From Aldehydirespirator sp963662645 (GTDB lineage Bacteria; Actinomycetota; Acidimicrobiia; Acidimicrobiales; Aldehydirespiratoraceae): a stretch of 64,000 bases of DNA. This document shows, piece after piece, positions 8,512-18,713 of the stretch. The position numbers and the translations under genes were made by a program. The stretch's first letter is position 1. Each line of letters opens with the position of its first letter. The notes beneath the pieces were generated by a model. That model searched no databases. It was given only the letters and a program-made list of their open reading frames with translations, and was not told the origin of the DNA. The DNA lies in contig OY759762.1 of the NCBI GenBank assembly GCA_963662645.2, positions 2,852,001-2,916,000 of the forward strand. Direction: 5' to 3'.

Positions 8512-9155
8512 GCGCGGTGCGCCTGAGGGGCGCGGTGGTGTTGGTGGGAAGGTTTCCCGCGCTGGCCGGTGTCGACCTGACGGTCGAGCGCGGCGAGGTG
8601 GTCCTCGTTAGGGGACCCAACGGGGCGGGCAAGTCCACTCTGCTGCACCTGTGTGCCGGACTGTTGCGCCTCTCGGAGGGGGAGGGTGAAGTACTGGGCT
8701 GCGACTTGGGTGTCGACCGGGCCGCGGCGCGGCGCCGGGTGGGGCTGTTGGGCCACGACACCGCGCTCTACGGAGAGTTGACCGCGGCCGAGAACCTGCA
8801 CCTATGGGCTCGAGCGTCCAGGTTGAACGAGGCCGATGTGCCGGGCGCGCTCGAGCGCCTCGGGCTGCCTCCGCGGCTGCGCGGCATCCCCACCGACCGG
8901 CTGTCGGCAGGGCAGCGGCGCCGGGCGGCGCTGGCGGCCATCGTGGTGCGCCGCCCCGAACTGTGGCTGCTTGACGAGCCTCATGCGGGGCTCGACTCCG
9001 GGGGGCGTGAGATCGTCGACAGCATTGTGACGAGCGCGGCCGAAGCCGGTGCCGCCGTCGTGCTGGCCTCCCATGAGACGGGACCGGCCGGCGGCCTCGC
9101 CACCCGCACGGTGACGATGGCGGGCGGCACGCTCTCGGAGGGGCTGGGGCCGTGA
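8508..9155 (+). CDS. ccmA: Heme exporter ATP-binding subunit CcmA
   Basis: This 215-residue ABC ATPase powers the CcmABCD complex, which releases holo-CcmE at the membrane. Walker A is GPNGAGKST (residues about 36-44), the signature is LSAGQRRRAALA, and Walker B is ELWLLDEPHAGLD. The size is typical of CcmA, and the gene heads the ccm gene series. The GTG start overlaps the end of a possible leader mini-ORF. Its own stop is part of a GTGA that opens the spacer mini-ORF before ccmB. Confidence 0.92.
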   Translation: MSAVRLRGAVVLVGRFPALAGVDLTVERGEVVLVRGPNGAGKSTLLHLCAGLLRLSEGEGEVLGCDLGVDRAAARRRVGLLGHDTALYGELTAAENLHLWARASRLNEADVPGALERLGLPPRLRGIPTDRLSAGQRRRAALAAIVVRRPELWLLDEPHAGLDSGGREIVDSIVTSAAEAGAAVVLASHETGPAGGLATRTVTMAGGTLSEGLGP

Positions 9156-9229
9156 CCGCCGGGAACCATGTGGCCGTCTGCACGGGCGAGATCATCGGCT
9201 GGGGCGGGTCGCGGGGGCCGCGGTCGTGA
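9152..9229 (+). CDS. 25-residue mini-ORF between ccmA and ccmB
   Basis: GTG 9152 overlaps the ccmA stop and TGA 9227-9229 overlaps the ccmB GTG. The two junctions share GTGACCGCC, 74 bases apart, so the junction looks duplicated. The spacing leaves the reading frame closed exactly at the next start. The peptide has no recognisable domain; a coupling spacer is inferred. Confidence 0.4.
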   Translation: MTAGNHVAVCTGEIIGWGGSRGPRS

Positions 9230-9921
9230 CCGCCTGGCGCGGGCTGAGCCTGTTCGCGGGAGACGCTGTACTGGTGGCGGCCAAGGACCTGCGGATTGAG
9301 TGGCGGGCCCGCACCACTCTGGGCCAGGTCCTGCCATTCGCCCTGCTTGTGCTCGTGCTGTTCGGTTTCGCTCTCGATGCCAACCGGCCCACGCTGCGTT
9401 TGGCCACGCCGGGCCTGCTGTGGATGACGGTTCTGTTCGTCACCGTGGTGGCGGTGCAGCGGTCCGTGGCCCTGGAGTCCGCCGACGGAGCCCGCCGGAT
9501 GCTGCTCCTCAGCGGCATGGCTCCCGCGGCTGCGTTCGTGGGCAAGGCCGCAGCGGTGACGGTGCAGCTGCTGATCGTCGAGGCCCTGCTGGTTCCGGGC
9601 GTGGTGCTGCTGTACGACGCGAAGATCGAGTCGGTGCCGCTGGTGGTCGCAACCTGCGCCGCCGCGACGGTGGGTCTGGCCGCCGCCGGTAGCCTGCTCG
9701 GTGCTGTGGTAGCAGGAGTGCGAGCCCATCAGACGGTCCTGCCGATCCTGCTGCTTCCAGTGTCGGCACCGGTGCTGATCGCGGCCACCCGGGCCTTCGC
9801 CGACGGGCTCGGCACCGTGGCGGTGGACGGGTGGTCCTGGGTCGGCCTGCTGGCCGGCTTCGCGGTAGTCAACGCCGTGATAGGCGCAGGCGTCTACGGC
9901 CCGCTGCTGGAGGACGCATGA
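9226..9921 (+). CDS. ccmB: Heme exporter membrane subunit CcmB
   Basis: The 231-residue protein has about six hydrophobic helices, including VLPFALLVLVLFGFALDA, LLWMTVLFVTVVAVQ, LIVEALLVPGVVLLYDA and the last near WVGLLAGFAVVNAVIGAG. It matches CcmB in size and in its N-terminal VAAKDLRIEWRARTTL segment. It is the permease partner of CcmA. GTG 9226 is fixed by the GTGA overlap with the preceding mini-ORF. It ends in LEDA followed by ATGA, the first copy of a duplicated junction. Confidence 0.9.
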   Translation: MTAWRGLSLFAGDAVLVAAKDLRIEWRARTTLGQVLPFALLVLVLFGFALDANRPTLRLATPGLLWMTVLFVTVVAVQRSVALESADGARRMLLLSGMAPAAAFVGKAAAVTVQLLIVEALLVPGVVLLYDAKIESVPLVVATCAAATVGLAAAGSLLGAVVAGVRAHQTVLPILLLPVSAPVLIAATRAFADGLGTVAVDGWSWVGLLAGFAVVNAVIGAGVYGPLLEDA

Positions 9922-9992
9922 CCTCTCGGCCAAGCCGTGCCGCTCCGCGATGCCGTCGCAGTCGCCCACGGACCTCGGTGGAGGACGCATGA
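9918..9992 (+). CDS. 24-residue mini-ORF, first unit between ccmB and ccmC
   Basis: ATG 9918 overlaps the ccmB stop (ATGA). The frame runs 24 codons, rich in Arg and Pro, and closes at TGA 9990-9992 in the second ATGA. It is preceded by GGAGGA. A coupling spacer is inferred. Confidence 0.4.
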   Translation: MTSRPSRAAPRCRRSRPRTSVEDA

Positions 9993-10063
9993 CCCCTGGG
10001 CCAGGCCGCGCAACTCGGCGATGCCGTCGCAGTCGCCCACGGACCGCGGTGGAGTTCGCATGA
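9989..10063 (+). CDS. 24-residue mini-ORF, second unit between ccmB and ccmC
   Basis: A diverged copy of the preceding mini-ORF begins at ATG 9989 with its own GGAGGA. It ends at TGA 10061-10063, which overlaps the ccmC ATG. The 71-base period leaves a remainder of 2 on division by 3, which is the condition for each unit to close at the next start. Confidence 0.4.
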   Translation: MTPGPGRATRRCRRSRPRTAVEFA

Positions 10064-10839
10064 CTCCCCCGGAGGCATCGGCTGCACCCTCCGAGCCGCG
10101 GGTCGCCTCCTATCTCGGCGGCCCGGCTCGCACTGGGTCGCGTTTCACGTTCTGGCTCGGTCTGGTCACCCTGATCGGCCTGGCTGGGGTGGCCGCGCTC
10201 GGACTGCTGGCCGTCCCGGCCGACGACGTGCAGGGCGATGCGGTGCGCATCATCTTCGTACACGTACCGGCCGCCCTGGGCGCCTACCTTGCCTTCGGAC
10301 TGACGGCCGTCGGCTCGGTGATGTGGCTGTGGCGCCGGTCGGTGTGGTGGGACATCACTGCCCACGCCGGCGCCGAGGTCGGCGTTCTGTTGTGCGGGCT
10401 GACCCTGGTGACGGGCATGCTGTGGGGCCGCCCCACCTGGGGCACCTACTGGGAGTGGGGCGACGTGCGCCTCGTCACCACCCTCATCCTGTTCCTGGTG
10501 ATGATCGGATACCTGTCGGTCCGGGCCCTCGGCGGCGACGCCGCCTCGGTGGCCACCCGGTCCGCGGTGGTGGGGCTGGTCGGCGGGATCAACATTCCGA
10601 TCGTGAACCGATCGGTGAGCTGGTGGGCCAACCGCACTCTGCACCAGCAGTCGTCGCTCACGGACGGCAAGCTCGAGGACCTCACCCTGTTCACCCTGTT
10701 CCTGGCTTTCGTGGTAGCCGCCATGGCGATCTGCTGGATGATGTTGCACCGCTTCCGCATCGGCTGGCTGGAGCGGCAGCTTCAGGCCCGCGACCTCGAT
10801 GATGCGCTTGCGGCCCGGCGAGCGGAGGCCGGCCGGTGA
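10060..10839 (+). CDS. ccmC: Heme exporter subunit / heme-handling protein CcmC
   Basis: The 259-residue, six-helix protein carries the tryptophan-rich heme-binding loop WGRPTWGTYWEWGDVRLVTTLILFL (WGxxWxWD type). The flanking histidines expected of CcmC are visible in IIFVHVPAALGAY and in NRTLHQQSSL. It loads heme onto CcmE on the outer side of the membrane. ATG 10060 is chosen because it fits the family N-terminus and the ATGA overlap; the frame is open further upstream through the repeats. Its stop overlaps the ccmD start (GTGA). Confidence 0.9.
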   Translation: MTPPEASAAPSEPRVASYLGGPARTGSRFTFWLGLVTLIGLAGVAALGLLAVPADDVQGDAVRIIFVHVPAALGAYLAFGLTAVGSVMWLWRRSVWWDITAHAGAEVGVLLCGLTLVTGMLWGRPTWGTYWEWGDVRLVTTLILFLVMIGYLSVRALGGDAASVATRSAVVGLVGGINIPIVNRSVSWWANRTLHQQSSLTDGKLEDLTLFTLFLAFVVAAMAICWMMLHRFRIGWLERQLQARDLDDALAARRAEAGR

Positions 10840-10973
10840 GCCACGCCTGCTACGTGCTCGGCGCCTGGGGCGTCACGCTCGCCGCGGCGGGTGTCTATAC
10901 GGCCAGCCTGATCGTGCGCGGTCGGCGGCTGATGCGCCGGGCTCGCGCCAAGGCTGGCGCGAACGGCGAGTGA
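10836..10973 (+). CDS. ccmD: CcmD-like small membrane protein
   Basis: This 45-residue frame starts at GTG 10836, overlapping the ccmC stop by four bases. It has one membrane helix (YVLGAWGVTLAAAGVYTASLIV) followed by an Arg/Lys-rich tail (RGRRLMRRARAKAG). Size, topology and position between ccmC and ccmE match CcmD, which joins CcmE to the CcmABC transporter. Sequence alone would be too short to call, so the label leans on context. Confidence 0.75.
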   Translation: MSHACYVLGAWGVTLAAAGVYTASLIVRGRRLMRRARAKAGANGE

Positions 10974-11068
10974 CAGCCATGGACGCCCCTGCAACGGACG
11001 CGGCAAGCACACGGGTCCCGCCGACCGGCGCGGCGTTCTCGTCACGCTCACCGATGAGGCGCGGATAG
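10970..11068 (+). CDS. 32-codon mini-ORF between ccmD and ccmE
   Basis: GTG 10970 overlaps the ccmD stop; an in-frame ATG follows at 10979. The frame closes at TAG 11066-11068, two bases before the ccmE ATG. The two start regions share a GAyAGCCATGGAyG string 92 bases apart, again suggesting duplication of the junction. No domain is visible. Confidence 0.35.
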   Translation: MTAMDAPATDAASTRVPPTGAAFSSRSPMRRG

Positions 11069-11070
11069 CC

Positions 11071-11619
11071 ATGGATGAGACGTTGACAGGCGCCGAAGGT
11101 ACGGACCTCTCGCCGCTCGAGCCGCGGCCCGATCCGGGGACCCGCCGGACCAGACGCTGGGTTGCCGCGCTGGTGATCGTGGCTGTGGCCGGGGGAGTGG
11201 CGCTGCTCGTCTCGAACCTGCTCGGCGACGCTGCGCTGTTCTTCTACAACGCCGACGAGGCGGTGGAGCGACGTGACGAGCTCGCCTCGCAGCGCTTCCG
11301 TCTACAGGGGACACCTATGGCGGAGCCGCAGAACACCTTCTTCCAGGATCGGCCGGTGCTGGCCTTTCCGGTCGGCTTCAACGGGACGGTGGTGGACGTG
11401 GTCCACACCGGTGACCCGCCCGAGCTGTTCCAGCCCGGCGTGCCGGTGGTCCTGGAAGGGGCCTGGCGGCAAGGACCCGGCCCCGGCCCGGCAGTTGCCG
11501 CCGACGGCTGGCACTTCGCGTCGGACCGGATGCTGGTGAAGCACGACAACGACTACCGCAACCGCGACGACTACGACGAGCGCATAACCGAAGCCGACCA
11601 GACCAGCGCGCGGCCGTGA
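11071..11619 (+). CDS. ccmE: Periplasmic heme chaperone CcmE
   Basis: The 182-residue protein has a cytoplasmic N-terminus, one helix (WVAALVIVAVAGGVALLVSNLL, residues about 30-51) and an OB-fold domain. LVKHDNDY near residue 153 holds the histidine that binds heme covalently (HxxxY form rather than the CxxxY variant of some actinobacteria and archaea). CcmE receives heme from CcmC and passes it to CcmF/H. The tail after the heme motif is acidic. The stop is GTGA and opens a 32-residue mini-ORF toward ccmF. Confidence 0.92.
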   Translation: MDETLTGAEGTDLSPLEPRPDPGTRRTRRWVAALVIVAVAGGVALLVSNLLGDAALFFYNADEAVERRDELASQRFRLQGTPMAEPQNTFFQDRPVLAFPVGFNGTVVDVVHTGDPPELFQPGVPVVLEGAWRQGPGPGPAVAADGWHFASDRMLVKHDNDYRNRDDYDERITEADQTSARP

Positions 11620-11710
11620 CTCCTGCCCAGTCTTGTTCGCGATTCTTGGCCCGTGCGGCCGGTTTCTGCCAACAGTTAGCTCGCCAGCTCCAGGGCGCGG
11701 CGAGTTCGCC

Positions 11711-11714
<4 letters not shown>
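11616..11714 (+). CDS. 32-residue mini-ORF between ccmE and ccmF
   Basis: GTG 11616 overlaps the ccmE stop. The frame runs to TGA 11712-11714, which overlaps a GTG at 11711 that starts the conserved CcmF N-terminus. The 95-base distance again leaves remainder 2 on division by 3. Both ends share GCCGTGA. This overlap is a main reason for placing the ccmF start at 11711. Confidence 0.38.
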
Positions 11715-13743
<2,029 letters not shown>

Positions 13744-13747
<4 letters not shown>

Positions 13748-14352
13748 GCACCACCGACCAGTCCGGCCCGGACCTCGCGACCGGCGCATCCCACCCCCCG
13801 GGAACGACACCGGCCCGGCGCCGGAGATCGCTGTGGATCGCGTTGCCGGTAGCGGTGGTCGCCGCCCTGCTTGTCGTGGTGCTGGCCACCCGGGACTCCG
13901 CCTTCGAGCGCAGCGCCTCCAGCCCCATCGTGGGCGGCCTGGCGCCACCCGTTGTCGGCACGACCATGACGGGCGAGTCGTTCGACCTCGACGACTGGCG
14001 CGGCCGCTGGGTGATTGTCAATTTCTTCCAGAGCACCTGCGTGCCCTGCATCATGGAGCACCCCGAGCTGGTCGCCTTCAGTGAGCGTCACGCCGACGCG
14101 AATGACGCCGAGATCGTGTCGCTGGTCTTCGATGACACCGTCCGCAACGTGCGAAGATTCTTCGAGGTCAACGGGGGCGATTGGCCCGTGGTTGTGGAGG
14201 GCTCCGGCACGGCAGCCATCGCCTACGGCGTGACCGGCGTGCCCGAGTCCTACCTCGTGGCCCCTTCGGGTGTGGTGGTGTGGAAGCAGCTGGGCGGGGT
14301 CACCGCCGACGGCATCGACAGCGTGATCGCCCAGCTCGCCGCCGGGCCATGA
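13744..14352 (+). CDS. ccmG: Thiol-disulfide oxidoreductase CcmG/DsbE (TlpA-like)
   Basis: The 202-residue membrane-anchored thioredoxin-fold protein has an N-terminal helix (LWIALPVAVVAALLVVVLA). The active site is FFQSTCVPCIMEHP (CxxC) near residues 97-100, and the cis-proline loop is GVTGVPESYLV. It keeps CcmH and apocytochrome cysteines reduced before heme attachment. The ATG overlaps the ccmF stop and the stop overlaps the next ATG, so translation is tightly coupled. Confidence 0.92.
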
Positions 14353-16850
14353 GGTGGCGAGCCGTCGGCTGGATGGCGGCGGCTGTCGTGGCTGCCGCGG
14401 CCTTCGTGTACGGCGCGGTGGACGAGGGCCCTCCCAAGACCAACGCCGACCGGGCCCGCGCCCTGGCCGAGGACTTCGCCTGCCCGGTGTGCGCGGGCCA
14501 GTCGGTGGCTGAGAGCGACGTGCCGGTCGCCCGGGAGATCCGTCGGCAGATCGCAGTGTGGGTGGATGAGGGGCGCAGCGACGCCTACATCCGGGACGAG
14601 TTGGTGGCGGCCTACGACGTCGACATCGACTACAACCCCTCGGGGTCCGGCATCACCAGCCTCGTGTGGATCCTCCCTGTTCTCGCCGGAGGCGGCATCG
14701 CGGCCGTGCTGGTGGTGATGCTTCGCTCAGGCCGCGGTCCGGCCGACGCCCAGGGGCCGCGGCCGGCGGTGGGCCGCCGGCGCCGCGGGCGCAACGCCGC
14801 GGCGTGGACGGTTGCCGTCGTGGTCGTGGCCGGCGCGGCGGGCCTGCTTGTGGCCCGTTCGTCGGGCAGCCGCAGCGCCGACGGTTCCGTCACCGGCGAG
14901 ATCCGTGTCACTACCCGCGAGTTGATCTTCGAGGCGCAGTCACGGCTGGGGGCGGGCGATATGGCCGGCGCCATCGCGGCCTACGACGAGGCCCTCGAAC
15001 TCCAGCCCTCGAATGTGGAGGCGCTCACATACCGGGGTTGGCTCACATCGCGGCGCGGGGCGCCGGCCGAGGCGGTTCCGTACCTCGACGACGCCATCGC
15101 CGTGGATCCCGACTATCCCGACGCCCGGCTGTTCCGCGCCATCGTGGCTCTCGAAGAGGGCGACAGCGCCAGGGCCGCGACCGAGCTGGCCGTGTTCGAC
15201 TCGCTCGACCCGCCCCCCTACGCCGAGGAGCTGATGGCCCAGTCCCAAGTGCGTGAGAGGGTGGCCGCGGCCCGCAATGCGGCTGCGCTGCTGGAAGTGG
15301 ACGCCTTGGCCAACCTCGATGAGCGTCCGGCCTTCAGCGAGACCGCACTGAGCGTCCCCGACGCGCTCGTCGCGGCCGAGGCCCTGGCCGGGCGGGGCGA
15401 CTTGCTCGAAGCTGTGCAGTTCCTCGACTGGGCCCTCGAGTCCCGTCCCGACGATCCCGACCTGCTGGCCGGTCGGGGCTGGCTGCTTGTTCGCAGCGGT
15501 GATCCCGAACTGCTGGCGCTCGGTGTCGAGTACCTGGACACCGCCCTGGCCGTCGATTCGTCCAACGCCCGAGGCTTGGTCTACCGGGCCTTCGCCCGGT
15601 GGCAGCAAGGCAACGCCGGCGGGGCTCGCACCGACCTCAGCGCTTTCGATGCCCTGCAGTACCGGCCCCCCGATCTGGTGCGCCTCATCGAGGATCAGGG
15701 TATGCGAGACGCAATCGGCGAAGCGGCCACGGCGCCGACCACGGCCGCGGCCGGAACGGCGGCCGACTCGATGCTCGACTTCGTGGCCGAGCCGATCGAG
15801 TCCACGCCGCGCGAGGACGTCCTCAGCGCACTTCGCGATCCCTTCCACCCCGACCAGCCCGAGCCGCTCATCGACCTCGCCGACATCCGAGAGGTCGTGC
15901 CCCCTGACGCCATTCCCGCCCTCGAGGATCCCGCCTTCGAGCCGGTCGCAGAGGTGCAGTGGCTGGCGGAGGTGGAGCCGGTGCTGGCGCTGGAGGTCAA
16001 CGGCGACGCCCGGGCCTACCCGCTGCGGATCATGACCTGGCACGAGCTCGTCAACGGCACTGTGGGAGGGGTGCCGGTCACGGTGTCGTACTGCCCGCTG
16101 TGCAACTCCGCGGTGGCCTACGACCGGCGGGCAGGCGACCGCATTCTCGACTTCGGCACGTCCGGCGCGCTGTTGAACTCGTCGCTGGTGATGTACGACC
16201 GCCAGACCGAGAGCCTGTGGTCCCACTACACCGGCCAAGCGGTGGCCGGCCACCTCGTTGGCACCGAACTCGACTTGATCCCGGTGCAGACCGTGTCGTT
16301 CGAGGCGTTCCTGGCATCGCACCCCGATGGCCGCGTGCTCAGCCTCGACACCGGCCACTTCCGCCGGTACGGGCAGAACCCCTACGAGTTCTACGACTCC
16401 AACAACCGCCCCTTCCTGTTCGGCGGTCCCACCGATGACCGGCTCGAACCGATCACCAGGGTGGTTGCCCTGCGAGACGGCGCGGAGGGAGTGGTCATCC
16501 CCAACGACGTGCTGGCCGAGCGCCGGGTCGTGCCTTTCACCTTCGCCGGCCGTGAGCTGGTGGCGCTCTTCGAGCCAGGCACGGCCAGCGCTCTCGACAA
16601 CCCCCTGATCGCCGAGGGTCGCGACGTCGGTGCCACCGGCGTGTTTGTGCGCTCGGTCGACGGCCAGTTGCTGGATCTGTCCGCGGCCGACGGCGGCGGC
16701 TTCATCGATGCAGCCAGCGGCGTGGTCTACGACATCCTGGGCCGGCCGTCGGGCACGGGCGGCGCCGCGCTAGAAACCGTCGAGCACCTCGACACGTTCT
16801 GGTTCGCAGCAGCCGCCTTCTATCCCGACGCCGAGATCATCGGCCGTTAG
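14349..16850 (+). CDS. ccmH: CcmH - TPR (CcmI-like) - DUF3179 fusion protein
   Basis: The 833-residue protein combines three modules in one uninterrupted frame from ATG 14349, which overlaps the ccmG stop. A signal anchor (residues 7-23) is followed by a CcmH domain with FACPVCAGQS (CxxC 45-48), the thiol pair that handles apocytochrome c. Helices lie at about 102-125 and 151-169, with an Arg-rich cytoplasmic loop between. Residues about 190-445 are TPR-like repeats (AIAAYDEALELQPSNVEALT) as in CcmI. Residues about 500-833 form a DUF3179 domain with TVSYCPLCNSAVAY (CxxC 582-585). Topology puts TPR and DUF3179 outside the membrane. DUF3179 has no established function; a role in cytochrome maturation is inferred from the fusion. 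Confidence 0.85.
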   Translation: MRWRAVGWMAAAVVAAAAFVYGAVDEGPPKTNADRARALAEDFACPVCAGQSVAESDVPVAREIRRQIAVWVDEGRSDAYIRDELVAAYDVDIDYNPSGSGITSLVWILPVLAGGGIAAVLVVMLRSGRGPADAQGPRPAVGRRRRGRNAAAWTVAVVVVAGAAGLLVARSSGSRSADGSVTGEIRVTTRELIFEAQSRLGAGDMAGAIAAYDEALELQPSNVEALTYRGWLTSRRGAPAEAVPYLDDAIAVDPDYPDARLFRAIVALEEGDSARAATELAVFDSLDPPPYAEELMAQSQVRERVAAARNAAALLEVDALANLDERPAFSETALSVPDALVAAEALAGRGDLLEAVQFLDWALESRPDDPDLLAGRGWLLVRSGDPELLALGVEYLDTALAVDSSNARGLVYRAFARWQQGNAGGARTDLSAFDALQYRPPDLVRLIEDQGMRDAIGEAATAPTTAAAGTAADSMLDFVAEPIESTPREDVLSALRDPFHPDQPEPLIDLADIREVVPPDAIPALEDPAFEPVAEVQWLAEVEPVLALEVNGDARAYPLRIMTWHELVNGTVGGVPVTVSYCPLCNSAVAYDRRAGDRILDFGTSGALLNSSLVMYDRQTESLWSHYTGQAVAGHLVGTELDLIPVQTVSFEAFLASHPDGRVLSLDTGHFRRYGQNPYEFYDSNNRPFLFGGPTDDRLEPITRVVALRDGAEGVVIPNDVLAERRVVPFTFAGRELVALFEPGTASALDNPLIAEGRDVGATGVFVRSVDGQLLDLSAADGGGFIDAASGVVYDILGRPSGTGGAALETVEHLDTFWFAAAAFYPDAEIIGR

Positions 16851-16900
16851 GGTGCAGAGGTGAACCGCATGTCTGAACGGCCTAGGCGGCCAACTCAGCC

Positions 16901-16944
16901 TGGGCCCGAGCGGCCCGCGAGCGCCGCGAACAAGAGCAGGAGTC
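16901..16944 (+). repeat. Dispersed intergenic repeat, copy A (diverged)
   Basis: GGGCCCGAGCGGCCCGCGAG followed by CGCCGCGAACAAGAGCAGGA matches the dispersed element seen at 21791, 33946, 48684 and 50203. It lies between two convergent genes and reaches the stop codon of the histidine phosphatase gene. This is the most diverged copy. Confidence 0.65.
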
Positions 16945-17416
16945 AGGCGCCGAAGGTGCGCGGGTGCCGGTAGGAGGCGCCGACGATCCGGCCCTCGCTC
17001 ACCTCCAGCTCCCAGATCGACCCCTTCTTGCATCGTCCGAGTTCGGGGATGTCGAACCCGTACTGGGCCAGCACCCACAGCAGCCCGGGAATCACGTCTC
17101 CGTGGCTGCAGAGCACCGAGTCGCCCTCGGCGGAGGCCAGCGAGCGGAGCAGGTCGAAGGCATCGCCGACGAGTGTTCCCTCCGCCAGCTCGTCCGCCTT
17201 CTCCACGGGCAGCCCCAGCGCCCGCCCCAGCGGCACCACCGTGTCGACGCAGCGCACTGCCGGGCTCGACAGGATCCGCTGAACCGGGCGGGAGGCCAAC
17301 TCGACGCCGATGGCTTCGGCCTGCATCTGCCCGAATTCGTCGAGCGGCCGCTGGAAGTCGTCACCCACCCAGGCCATCCGGTTGCCCGCATCGGCGTGGC
17401 GCACCAAGTGCAGCAT
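16943..17416 (-). CDS. Histidine phosphatase, SixA-like
   Basis: The 157-residue protein opens with MLHLVRHADAG, the RHG phosphohistidine motif, and has the second catalytic histidine in VLCSHGDVIP. The size and short helical insert fit SixA/phosphohistidine phosphatases rather than phosphoglycerate mutases. Bacterial relatives dephosphorylate phosphohistidine proteins or small phosphates; the actual target is unknown. It is convergent with the ccm operon and divergent from mrp, about 100 bases away. Confidence 0.8.
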   Translation of the reverse strand: MLHLVRHADAGNRMAWVGDDFQRPLDEFGQMQAEAIGVELASRPVQRILSSPAVRCVDTVVPLGRALGLPVEKADELAEGTLVGDAFDLLRSLASAEGDSVLCSHGDVIPGLLWVLAQYGFDIPELGRCKKGSIWELEVSEGRIVGASYRHPRTFGA

Positions 17417-17513
17417 CAGCCTGCGCTCGGGGAGTCCACGGCAGCGCGCCCGCCCCCGCCGCCGCTAGCCGCCGCGCTGAGGCCCCTCCTGGACACGCCG
17501 TTAGCCTAGGCCC

Positions 17514-18653
17514 GTGGCCGTCACGGAAGCGGAGGTGATCGAGGCCCTCCGACCGGTGGAGGATCCCGAGCTGCACCGCAGCATCGTCGACCTCGGCATG
17601 TACCGGGGCGCCACCGTCGACGGGGGCCACGCCGATGTGCGCATCGCGCTGACGGTGGCGGGCTGCCCGCTGCGCAGCGAGATTCAGCGCCGGGTAACCG
17701 ACGCGCTGCTCGCGCTCGACGGCGTGGCCGCGGTGACCCTTGACTTCACGGTGATGAGCGATGCCGAGCGGGCCGAGTTGCGCACGAAGCTTCATGGCAA
17801 CCCGTCCGCCACGGCCGGGTCTGCTCCCGCCCATGGTCACGCCGAGGGTCGTGCCATCCCGTTCGCCGAGCCTGGCAACGCCACCCGCACGCTGCTGATC
17901 GCCTCCGGCAAGGGCGGGGTGGGCAAGTCGTCGGTCACCGCCAACTTGGCCATCGCCCTCGCCGCGCAGGGCCGCTCCACCGCGGTCGTGGATGCCGACG
18001 TGTGGGGTTTCTCGATACCGCGGATGCTGGGCGTGGACCGGGCCCCGGTGGTCATCGACGACATGATCGTTCCGCCGGAGGTTCACGGCGTTCGCTGCAT
18101 CTCCATGGGCTTCTTCGCCCAGGAGGACCAGCCGGTGATCTGGAGGGGGCCCATGCTGCACAAGGCCCTCGAGCAGTTCCTCACCGACGTGTTCTGGGAC
18201 GATCCCGACTTCCTGCTGGTCGATCTGCCCCCCGGCACCGGGGACATCTCGCTGTCGCTGGCCCAGTTCCTTCCCCGGGCCGAGGCCTACGTGGTGACCA
18301 CGCCCAACCCGGCCGCCCAGAAGGTGGCCCAGCGCTCGGCGTTCATGTTCTCCAAGGTGAACATCACCGTGCGGGGCGTCATCGAGAACATGTCGTGGTT
18401 CACCGGCGACGACGGCAAGCGCTACCACCTCTTCGGCTCGGGCGGCGGCGCCGAACTGGCCCGCAGGCTCGACGTGGAGCTCATCGGTCAGGTTCCCATG
18501 ACGATCCCTCTGCGCGAGGGCAGCGATCACGGCCGGCCCATAATGGCGGTCGACCCCGGTTCTGAGGCGTCGGCGGTCTTCGCCGCCATGGCGTCGTGGA
18601 TCGAGGCCCACGGCCCCACCAAGCGAACCCACCCCGAACTGAAGATCGTCTGA
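17514..18653 (+). CDS. mrp: Mrp/ApbC-type iron-sulfur carrier ATPase
   Basis: The 379-residue protein has an N-terminal MIP18/DUF59 domain (VEDPELHRSIVDLGM) and a ParA-like ATPase with GKGGVGKSSVTANLA near residue 130 and DFLLVDLPPGTGD. Mrp proteins carry Fe-S clusters to apoproteins. The CxxC expected after ENMSWF is absent (ENMSWFTGDDGKRYHLFG), as in mycobacterial Mrp, so cluster binding by that pair is not possible here. GTG 17514 suits the N-terminal domain length. Confidence 0.88.
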   Translation: MAVTEAEVIEALRPVEDPELHRSIVDLGMYRGATVDGGHADVRIALTVAGCPLRSEIQRRVTDALLALDGVAAVTLDFTVMSDAERAELRTKLHGNPSATAGSAPAHGHAEGRAIPFAEPGNATRTLLIASGKGGVGKSSVTANLAIALAAQGRSTAVVDADVWGFSIPRMLGVDRAPVVIDDMIVPPEVHGVRCISMGFFAQEDQPVIWRGPMLHKALEQFLTDVFWDDPDFLLVDLPPGTGDISLSLAQFLPRAEAYVVTTPNPAAQKVAQRSAFMFSKVNITVRGVIENMSWFTGDDGKRYHLFGSGGGAELARRLDVELIGQVPMTIPLREGSDHGRPIMAVDPGSEASAVFAAMASWIEAHGPTKRTHPELKIV

Positions 18654-18713
18654 GAAGATCCGAGGCCGGTCCAGGAACCAACCGCCGGCGACGGCACAGG
18701 CAAGGAGAAGAGA

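Larger units (their letters stand above)
9909..10063 (+). repeat. 71-bp tandem repeat carrying ribosome site and start codon, before ccmC
   Basis: GGAGGACGCATGACC occurs at 9909 and 9980 and, as GGAGTTCGCATGACT, at 10051, each 71 bases apart. The intervening sequence is also conserved (GATGCCGTCGCAGTCGCCCA in both units). Each copy includes a Shine-Dalgarno-like GGAG and an ATGA junction; only the third ATG begins ccmC. The repeat therefore multiplies a translation start region within the operon. Confidence 0.85.

Noticed and set aside
8608..10749. A 700-codon open frame antisense to ccmA-ccmC
   Set aside because: High GC leaves long open antisense frames; its composition is low-complexity His/Gln/Gly/Arg and the plus strand carries the conserved ccm genes.
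14349..16850. Possible missed stop or frameshift separating CcmH from DUF3179
   Set aside because: The frame was followed continuously through both membrane helices, the TPR part and the CxxC motif without a stop.
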